Shown piece after piece: positions 1 to 5,417 of a DNA stretch of 13,430 bases; within the stretch, counting starts at the first letter, position 1; each line of letters opens with the position of its first letter. Below the pieces are notes generated by a model. The model had not been told where the DNA came from. It was given only the letters and a program-made list of their open reading frames with translations, and did not search any database. Made by a program: the position numbers and the translations under genes. Source of the stretch: Erysipelothrix sp. (GTDB taxonomy: Bacteria > Bacillota_I > Bacilli_A > Erysipelotrichales > Erysipelotrichaceae); NCBI GenBank assembly GCA_012512495.1, contig JAAZEC010000261.1, forward strand, positions 1 through 13,430, written 5' to 3'.

Positions 1-1397
1 GACAAATGGTTCATTACTTCTTCGCCTACCAGAACGAGAGCATTGCGGAGAGGATACTCAATAGCTGTGCCATTGATGCCTACAAGAGACTCATTGCTCC
101 CTCATTGGAGAATGAAATCAGAAATGATTTGAAGCTCAAAGCGGAAGATGAGTCCATGAAGTTATTCAGTCTGAATCTTAATAATGCGTTGATGGTTCCA
201 CCGATGAGTGGTCATACTATCTTGGCACTTGATCCAGGTTTTAGAAACGGATGTAAATGGGCCGTCGTCAATCCGATGGGAACCTATCTGGATGCGGGGG
301 TCATTTACCCAACGAAACCATTGGAGAAGATTGAAGAAAGTGCCAGAATCCTAAAGAAGGCCATCACCAAACACAAAGTAACTCTATGTGCGATTGGCAA
401 TGGTACCGCAGGAAGAGAGACCGAAAGCTTCTTTGCGCAGATGAATAAAGAGGAGAACCTGAATCTTCCCTTCTTGATGGTCGATGAATCGGGTGCTTCC
501 ATCTATTCAGCAACACCTTTAGCGGCACAGGAATTACCAAAGCTTGATATTAACCTAAGGAGTGCCATCTCTCTGGCTCGTAGGATTCAGGATCCACTAG
601 CTGAGTTGGTGAAGATTGATCCATGGTCAATTGGTGTTGGGCAGTATCAGCACGATATGAATCAGAAGAGACTTCAAACAACCTTGGGCGGTGTGGTCGA
701 GGATGTGGTCAATAGGATAGGTGTGTCCCTCAATACAGCGTCACCTTCGTTGTTGAGTTATGTCTCGGGTATTAATAAGACGATTGCTCAAAACATTGTG
801 AGTTATCGTGAAGAGAATGGTCCTTTTAAAACCAGGACTGAACTGAAGAAGGTAGCGAAGCTGGGACCGAAAGCATTCGAACAGTGCGCAGGTTTCTTAC
901 GTGTCGCAGCGGGTAAAGAGCCCTTTGATAATACGTCTATTCACCCCGAAAGTTATAAAGTAGCTAAGCTTTTGATTGCTGAGTTTGACCTGAAATTGGG
1001 AGAGAAGCGTAATGTAAATATCAATGAGCTTGAGTCGTTCGCACAGGCACAGGGTACTGGTATTGAAACACTGAAGGATATCATTGAGGCCATTGAACAA
1101 CCAGGGCGTGATATCCGTGAAGACTTTGCGAGTCCGAAACTATCGAGTGACATCATGGGGATTGAGGACTTACAGAAGGGTCAACAGTTGACGGGTGTGG
1201 TTCGTAATGTGACGGCCTTTGGGGCTTTCGTTGACTTGGGAGTTCACCAAGATGGGCTGGTCCATATTTCACAGATGGCCGATCGTTTCGTGAAAGATCC
1301 TACCGAAGTGGTTCAGGTTGGCCAAGAAATCAAAGTGAGGGTTCTGGAAGTGGATGTCGAGAAGAAGCGAATCTCACTGACCATGAAGAAGAACTAG
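1..1397 (+). CDS. tex: Tex family transcription accessory / RNA-binding protein, C-terminal part (5' end outside window)
   Basis: The open frame is already open at base 3 and runs to TAG at 1395-1397, giving about 464 residues. Full Tex proteins are about 720 residues, so roughly the first third lies upstream and the ATG at 6 is internal. Counting from that Met: a YqgF/RNase H-like domain begins near residue 70 (ILALDPGFRNG), followed by the family signature VDESGASIYSAT (159-170) and the VGQYQHDM segment (211-218). A helix-hairpin-helix region spans about 243-300 (SGINKTIAQNIVSYREENG), and a C-terminal S1 domain spans about 391-461 (GVVRNVTAFGAFVDLGVHQDGLVHIS). Tex is a cytoplasmic nucleic-acid-binding protein linked to transcription and RNA handling; its precise role is not settled. 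The next gene starts 12 bp downstream, so the two are probably co-transcribed. Confidence 0.95.
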   Translation, partial: QMVHYFFAYQNESIAERILNSCAIDAYKRLIAPSLENEIRNDLKLKAEDESMKLFSLNLNNALMVPPMSGHTILALDPGFRNGCKWAVVNPMGTYLDAGVIYPTKPLEKIEESARILKKAITKHKVTLCAIGNGTAGRETESFFAQMNKEENLNLPFLMVDESGASIYSATPLAAQELPKLDINLRSAISLARRIQDPLAELVKIDPWSIGVGQYQHDMNQKRLQTTLGGVVEDVVNRIGVSLNTASPSLLSYVSGINKTIAQNIVSYREENGPFKTRTELKKVAKLGPKAFEQCAGFLRVAAGKEPFDNTSIHPESYKVAKLLIAEFDLKLGEKRNVNINELESFAQAQGTGIETLKDIIEAIEQPGRDIREDFASPKLSSDIMGIEDLQKGQQLTGVVRNVTAFGAFVDLGVHQDGLVHISQMADRFVKDPTEVVQVGQEIKVRVLEVDVEKKRISLTMKKN

Positions 1398-1409
1398 GAG
1401 GAAGAAATA

Positions 1410-1892
1410 ATGATTGATTTTTTTGAAACCATTACCTATGGTGAAAACAGAGTGAGGGATTATGTCTATGCGCTGTCACATAACTCGGGTACCTTCAGGG
1501 AGTTCAAGGATGGTCTCTCACTTTTGAAGTGGTACTATGTTTACCAGAAACTGACAGGTCAGGAGTTTACGCTCAAGGGCGAGAGCCGGATGAGATTCAT
1601 TACGGAGGTCTTTTTGGATAAGGCTCAGGTGCTTTCGGTTACCGAGTCTATTCTGGAGTGTGATCTCAGTAATGACATGAAGGCTAAACTTATTGATTTT
1701 TATTACCTCTCCTCCTCGAGAGTGAAGGATCTGTTTAACTATCTTAATGAGCTGTCGGCTCAGGTGGATACTAAGAGTGAAGAGATTCTAATGGTTAAGA
1801 ATGATGTCAAGAGTTTGCTGATAAAGTCCCCTGAAACAAGGGATACACAAGTGTTAAAAATTGGGGTTGTTGGTGAGCTTCACATCAATTAA
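1410..1892 (+). CDS. Unrecognised 160-residue cytoplasmic protein downstream of tex
   Basis: ATG at 1410 is preceded by a strong AGGAGGAAG site at 1396-1404 that overlaps the tex stop codon, so the start is secure and the gene is probably co-transcribed with tex. The product looks soluble and mostly helical. It has no signal peptide or transmembrane segment, is rich in aromatic residues near the N-terminus (IDFFETITYGENRVRDYVYA, then LKWYYVYQK), and has a charged, probably helical stretch at about 100-135. It contains one cysteine, in ILECDLSN. The last residues (KIGVVGELHIN) look strand-like, and the stop at 1890-1892 leads into non-coding DNA. I do not recognise the family and assign no function. 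The codon style matches tex, with many G-ending codons, so nothing suggests recent transfer. Confidence 0.8.
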   Translation: MIDFFETITYGENRVRDYVYALSHNSGTFREFKDGLSLLKWYYVYQKLTGQEFTLKGESRMRFITEVFLDKAQVLSVTESILECDLSNDMKAKLIDFYYLSSSRVKDLFNYLNELSAQVDTKSEEILMVKNDVKSLLIKSPETRDTQVLKIGVVGELHIN

Positions 1893-1999
1893 AATCATTG
1901 TGAAAGTTTGTTAATAAAAACACCAATAACAGTGGGATTGAGAGTGTTTAGACTCTGGTTTTGACTGGTTGAAAAAAATGTAAATTGTTTCATTAATCG

Positions 2000-2014
2000 T
2001 TGAAGAAACTTTCA
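2000..2014. promoter_or_regulatory. Putative operator, imperfect palindrome upstream of the oppA promoter
   Basis: TTGAAGAAACTTTCA lies about 10 bp upstream of the oppA -35 box. Its ends (TTGAA...CTTTCA) match the perfect palindrome upstream of oppB at 4245-4258, with a 4-nt instead of a 3-nt spacer. AAACTTTCA (2006-2014) also forms a 9-bp inverted repeat with TGAAAGTTT at 1901-1909, and ACTTTCA recurs at 2027-2033 across the -35 box. The regulator is unknown; this is inference from shared spacing and sequence only. Confidence 0.35.
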
Positions 2015-2023
2015 GTGTTTTGT

Positions 2024-2051
2024 TTGACTTTCAATGTTAGTGAGTTATAAT
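2024..2051 (+). promoter_or_regulatory. Sigma-A type promoter of oppA
   Basis: TTGACT (2024-2029) and TATAAT (2046-2051) are separated by 16 bp, a near-consensus vegetative promoter. Transcription should begin near 2058, giving an untranslated leader of about 37 nt before the oppA ATG at 2095. Confidence 0.75.
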
Positions 2052-2057
2052 GTCACT

Positions 2058-2075
2058 AGACAGTTACTACTGTTT
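2058..2075 (+). promoter_or_regulatory. Predicted 5'-terminal hairpin of the oppA mRNA
   Basis: AGACAGT (2058-2064) can pair with ACTGTTT (2069-2075), including one G-U pair, around a TACT loop. It lies at the predicted transcription start and ends 5 nt before the Shine-Dalgarno sequence. Hairpins at the extreme 5' end are a known way to protect bacterial mRNAs from decay, which would suit an abundant binding protein. The stability effect is inference. Confidence 0.4.
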
Positions 2076-2094
2076 CATACAAGGAGGAATAAGA

Positions 2095-4179
2095 ATGAAA
2101 TTATTCAAAAAGCTTGTTGCTTTATTGATTGTTGCTTTACTTCTTATTGGTTGTAGTACAGCTAATAATGGTAATAACAATCCAAATGATGGCAACAATG
2201 ACGTCACACCAACTGGTAATGGTGATACACTGGTCGTTGCGGCTGCTGAACTTAATGGGGATTATGTTGCTGGTTTCACTAACACAACATATGACGTATG
2301 GGTCAGGAACCTAATCAATCGTGGCTACGAAGTTTACGATACAGACGAAGGTGGTCAATTCAAATTGAACCAAACTTCAAACGCAAAAGATCCAGAAATT
2401 ACAGAGAATGAAGACGGATCCAAGACTTTCCACTTCTTCTTAAATCCTGATTTAACATGGTCAGATGGCGAACCAATCACTGCAAAAGACTATGTCTTCT
2501 CAGTATTGTTCGCTGACTCAGTCGAATGGCTGAATGCTGGCGCTGGTGTTGCTGCTGGTGACGGTCTTGTAGGTTATGCAGCATATCATGCTGGTGAATC
2601 TGCTTCATTCCCAGGTATCAAATATATTAATGATACAGAGTTTGAAGCTACTATCGATGCTGAAATGCTTCCATACTTCTACGAAACTGCTTACGTTGCA
2701 ATTGGACCTACTCCACTTCATCGTTATGCACCAAACCTAACAATTGGTGAAGATGGTTCATCCTTAACAACTGTTGAGGGTTATGAACTAACTGATGCTG
2801 ACAAGACTGAATTCGTTTCACGTGTTGATGACGAAATCGCTGCAGCAGAAGAAGCAATTGCTGCTCTTGAAGCTGAACTAGCTGAAGAAGATGCAGACGT
2901 AGCTGGAATTGAAAAAGAAATTGCTGGTCTTAAAGAAGACATCGTTCTATTTGAAGAACAAAAATCTGGGGTTGATACAGCTGACGTTAGTAAGATTCTA
3001 TTGCAATCAGGAGCTTATGATGTTGCACAAACATATCGTTATGCACCAGACGTAACTTCAGGAGCTTACAAGTTTGTTAGCTTCGAAAACAATGCTGCTA
3101 CAGTAGAACTTAACCCTGAATTCAAGGGCGACATGTATGGTAAAATCCCAACTGTCAAACGTGTAGTTGTTAGATCAGTCAACCAAACACTTGACGTTGA
3201 CCTAGCTATTAATGGCGAAGTTGATATCGTTCAAGGTGTTATTGAAGATGACAAGATTCAAAAAGCTGTTGCTTCCGATAAAGTTGGAATTCAAGTTTAT
3301 TCACGTAATGGATATGGCTTGATTGCATTCCACATAGATGCTGGTGCAACTCAATACAAAGAAGTACGTCAAGCTGTTGCTTACCTATTGAACCGTGCAC
3401 AATTCGTTTCTGATATCCTTGGTGGATACGGCGTTATTGGTCAAGGTGAATATGGGCTTGCACAATGGATGTACACTGAAAAAGGTACTGAACTAGAAGC
3501 TGCAGTTCATAACTACGCTCTAGACTATGACAAAGCTAATGAATTGCTAGACCAATCACCATTCAAATTCGAAGCTGATGGAACTACTCCATGGGATGCT
3601 GCGAAGGGTGCTGAACTAGCTGAATCAGAAGGCGAAAACTTCACATACTATCGTCATGATGCTGAAGGAAATGAATTAGTAATTAACCACTTCGGTACTG
3701 TCGAAAATAGCGTTACAGACCTAATCAATATTCAATTGCCACCAAATGGTCGCGTTGTTGGTCTTAAGTATTCAGTAACAATGGGTGACTTTGGAACATT
3801 GATCCAACACTACTCACAACCTGGAGCAAGCCGTGAATATACAGCATTTAACTTAGCTACAAACTTCACAGCTGTCTATGACCCTTACTACTCTTACCAC
3901 AGTGATTTCTATGGTAACTATAACTACAACAGTAACGGCGTTAACGACCCAGAAATAGATGCTTTAATCGAAGCAATGCGTAATCTTGACTCAAGTGAAA
4001 CTGAGCAATACGCAGAAAACTGGTTAGAATACCAAGTTTACTGGAATGACTTACTACCTAACATTCCACTATATTCAAATGAATACCGCGATATTTATAA
4101 CGTACGTGTTCAAGGACTAGAATCAACACCTGTTTGGGACTGGTCAAAAGATATTGCTGACATCACTTTAGCTGGTTAA
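2095..4179 (+). CDS. oppA: OppA: oligopeptide-binding lipoprotein (SBP_bac_5) with a helical insertion
   Basis: This is the extracytoplasmic solute-binding protein of the peptide importer, 694 residues. ATG 2095 follows an AAGGAGGAA site (2081-2089). The in-frame ATG at 2050 overlaps the -10 box and cannot be the start. The N-terminus is a lipoprotein signal: basic KLFKK, a hydrophobic core, and lipobox LLIGC with Cys20 as the likely lipidated residue. An Asn/Gly-rich tether follows. Family marks include KTFHFFLNPDLTWSDGEPIT, the AIGPTPLHRYAP region, SGAYKFVSFE, EVRQAVAYLLNRAQFV, and a C-terminal TPVWDWSKD. Residues about 241-291 form a charged, Ala/Glu/Leu-rich, heptad-like segment (IAAAEEAIAALEAELAEE) flanked by binding-protein sequence, which is not a standard part of the fold. 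Codon choice is more biased than in neighbouring genes, consistent with high expression. The separate promoter and downstream hairpin fit excess of OppA over the permease. Confidence 0.95.
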   Translation: MKLFKKLVALLIVALLLIGCSTANNGNNNPNDGNNDVTPTGNGDTLVVAAAELNGDYVAGFTNTTYDVWVRNLINRGYEVYDTDEGGQFKLNQTSNAKDPEITENEDGSKTFHFFLNPDLTWSDGEPITAKDYVFSVLFADSVEWLNAGAGVAAGDGLVGYAAYHAGESASFPGIKYINDTEFEATIDAEMLPYFYETAYVAIGPTPLHRYAPNLTIGEDGSSLTTVEGYELTDADKTEFVSRVDDEIAAAEEAIAALEAELAEEDADVAGIEKEIAGLKEDIVLFEEQKSGVDTADVSKILLQSGAYDVAQTYRYAPDVTSGAYKFVSFENNAATVELNPEFKGDMYGKIPTVKRVVVRSVNQTLDVDLAINGEVDIVQGVIEDDKIQKAVASDKVGIQVYSRNGYGLIAFHIDAGATQYKEVRQAVAYLLNRAQFVSDILGGYGVIGQGEYGLAQWMYTEKGTELEAAVHNYALDYDKANELLDQSPFKFEADGTTPWDAAKGAELAESEGENFTYYRHDAEGNELVINHFGTVENSVTDLINIQLPPNGRVVGLKYSVTMGDFGTLIQHYSQPGASREYTAFNLATNFTAVYDPYYSYHSDFYGNYNYNSNGVNDPEIDALIEAMRNLDSSETEQYAENWLEYQVYWNDLLPNIPLYSNEYRDIYNVRVQGLESTPVWDWSKDIADITLAG

Positions 4180-4202
4180 TCAGTAATAAAGTCAAATGAA
4201 TT

Positions 4203-4241
4203 AATGAAGGGAATAGGCCTCGTGTCTAATTCCCTTTCATT
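4203..4241 (+). terminator. Strong hairpin after oppA (terminator-like or processing/stabilising)
   Basis: AATGAAGGGAATAG (4203-4216) pairs with CTAATTCCCTTTCATT (4226-4241) with two single-base bulges around a 9-nt loop. No T-tract follows (next bases ATCTTG), so it is not a classical intrinsic terminator. It may partly terminate, or protect the 3' end of oppA mRNA, while oppBCDF uses its own promoter. Confidence 0.55.
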
Positions 4242-4244
4242 ATC

Positions 4245-4258
4245 TTGAAAGTCTTTCA
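4245..4258. promoter_or_regulatory. Putative operator palindrome upstream of oppB
   Basis: TGAAAG-T-CTTTCA (4246-4258) is a perfect 6-bp inverted repeat with a 1-nt spacer, preceded by T to give TTGAA...CTTTCA. It resembles the element at 2000-2014 upstream of oppA. A further ACTTTCAA copy sits at 4287-4294, at the -35 position of the oppB promoter. Recurrence at both opp promoters suggests a shared regulator, not identified. Confidence 0.35.
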
Positions 4259-4288
4259 CAGAAACTGAAACCATTTGCTTAAAATCAC

Positions 4289-4317
4289 TTTCAAAAAGCT
4301 ACGAAATACACTATAAT
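4289..4317 (+). promoter_or_regulatory. Probable promoter of oppBCDF
   Basis: TATAAT at 4312-4317 is a perfect -10 box. The hexamer 17 bp upstream, TTTCAA (4289-4294), is a weak -35 match and is part of an ACTTTCAA repeat, so the promoter may need an activator or be operator-controlled. Predicted start is near 4324, leaving a leader of about 90 nt. Confidence 0.55.
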
Positions 4318-4335
4318 AAGATAGTTAAGTTCTAA

Positions 4336-4405
4336 TAAACCAATTAAGTTATCCAAAGATATTGGTTTAAGAAAGGAGGGTATGTTGTGATGTTTTGCAA
4401 CATAC
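4336..4405 (+). promoter_or_regulatory. Structured oppB leader: two perfect stems flanking the Shine-Dalgarno sequence
   Basis: Stem 1 pairs TAAACCAAT (4336-4344) with ATTGGTTTA (4361-4369). The Shine-Dalgarno GAAAGGAGG follows at 4371-4379. Stem 2 pairs GTATGTTG (4380-4387) with CAACATAC (4398-4405). If stem 2 folds, 36 nt between the Shine-Dalgarno and ATG 4416 shrink to 10 nt. A competing reading is a 10-codon leader ORF, ATG 4390 to TAA 4420-4422 (MFCNIQTERC), overlapping the oppB ATG. Confidence 0.5.
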
Positions 4406-4415
4406 AAACAGAGAG

Positions 4416-5399
4416 ATGTTAAAGTATATTATCAAAAGGCTTATATCACTTATACCGGTAGTATTTATTATATCGGTCATTCTATTCTCGATGCTTCATT
4501 TGATGCCAGGAGATCCGGTACGAATGATGATGCCAGAAAACGCTGGGTCCTTAAAAGATCCTGCCGCTTATGAAAAGCTGTACGAAGAAACCAAGATACG
4601 TTATGGCTATGATAAGCCGCTTCCTGAACAGTATGTCCGTTGGGTGGGCAGAACGGTTTCAGGTGATTTAGGGTTCTCCTCAATGGATAAAAAACCGGTT
4701 ATCGATGTAATAAGTGTCCCATTAAAGAACACTTTAGTGCTCAACTTATTATCAACCGTTGTGTCGTTCTTTTTATCTATTTATATTGGTATTATTTCGG
4801 CAGTAAAGAAAGACACGTTTACCGATCGTTTTTGGCAGGTATTCTCTCTCATAGGGATTTCAATTCCTACCTTCTTCATCGCCTTATCCATTATCTATAT
4901 TTTTGCTCTGAAACTAGGTTGGTTCCCATCCAACGGTATGCCACTCATGCCTAATGATGGTTCGCTCGCTTATTACAGAGAGCTTCTGAGATATTTAATC
5001 TTACCGGCCTTTACGCTCATGGTAGGTTCACTCGCTTCAACTTCCCGTTATGTCCGGAATGCGATGGCAGAAGCTTTATCACAAGATTATATTAGAACAG
5101 CCCGTTCAAAAGGTTTATCTGAAAGAGTCGTTATTTACTCACATGCTTTTAGAAACGCTTTGATCCCAGTTATTACCGTCGTCGCCTGGTCGATCGTCGG
5201 TATGTTTGGTGGTGCCGCCATTACAGAACAAATATTTGCCTATAATGGCATCGGTCGCTTACTCATTGACTCGGTACTAGCGCGAGACTTCAACCTTGTA
5301 CTATCACTCAATATGTTCTATGCCGTATTATCTCTTAGTGCCAACCTGCTTATGGACATCGGCTATGCGCTGGTAGATCCACGAGTACGTCTAGATTAG
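4416..5399 (+). CDS. oppB: OppB: oligopeptide ABC transporter permease
   Basis: One of the two membrane-spanning subunits of the peptide importer, 327 residues, a normal size for OppB. ATG 4416 gives the typical MLKYIIKRLISLIPV N-terminus. TTG at 4395 would add seven atypical residues and lies inside a hairpin stem-loop, so I reject it, although no ordinary Shine-Dalgarno directly precedes 4416 (see the leader entry). TM1 is about residues 9-28, followed by the family motif MLHLMPGDP, a long external loop, and further membrane segments near 105-129, 140-165, 192-210, 248-268 and 297-320. The cytoplasmic EAA-type coupling loop is visible at about 218-249 (EALSQDYIRTARSKGLSE). It ends with the usual ALVDPRVRL. 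oppC begins 18 bp downstream. Confidence 0.95.
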   Translation: MLKYIIKRLISLIPVVFIISVILFSMLHLMPGDPVRMMMPENAGSLKDPAAYEKLYEETKIRYGYDKPLPEQYVRWVGRTVSGDLGFSSMDKKPVIDVISVPLKNTLVLNLLSTVVSFFLSIYIGIISAVKKDTFTDRFWQVFSLIGISIPTFFIALSIIYIFALKLGWFPSNGMPLMPNDGSLAYYRELLRYLILPAFTLMVGSLASTSRYVRNAMAEALSQDYIRTARSKGLSERVVIYSHAFRNALIPVITVVAWSIVGMFGGAAITEQIFAYNGIGRLLIDSVLARDFNLVLSLNMFYAVLSLSANLLMDIGYALVDPRVRLD

Positions 5400-5417
5400 A
5401 GAAGGGAAACAAATGAA

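Noticed and set aside
1941..1960. Terminator after the 160-residue gene (AGAGT/ACTCT hairpin followed by GGTTTT)
   Set aside because: Only a 5-bp stem with a poor T-tract; not strong enough to call.
2005..2022. CodY box near the oppA and oppB promoters
   Set aside because: The best alignments by eye to AATTTTCWGAAAATT leave about five mismatches, too many to call, although opp genes are known CodY targets in some Firmicutes.
2050..2094. Upstream ATG at 2050 as the oppA start
   Set aside because: It overlaps the -10 box, lies upstream of the predicted transcript, lacks an RBS, and would put 15 residues ahead of a perfect lipoprotein signal.
4395..4415. TTG 4395 as the oppB start
   Set aside because: It lies 15 nt beyond the Shine-Dalgarno inside a hairpin loop, and the added residues are not OppB-like. 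It is kept only as an alternative.
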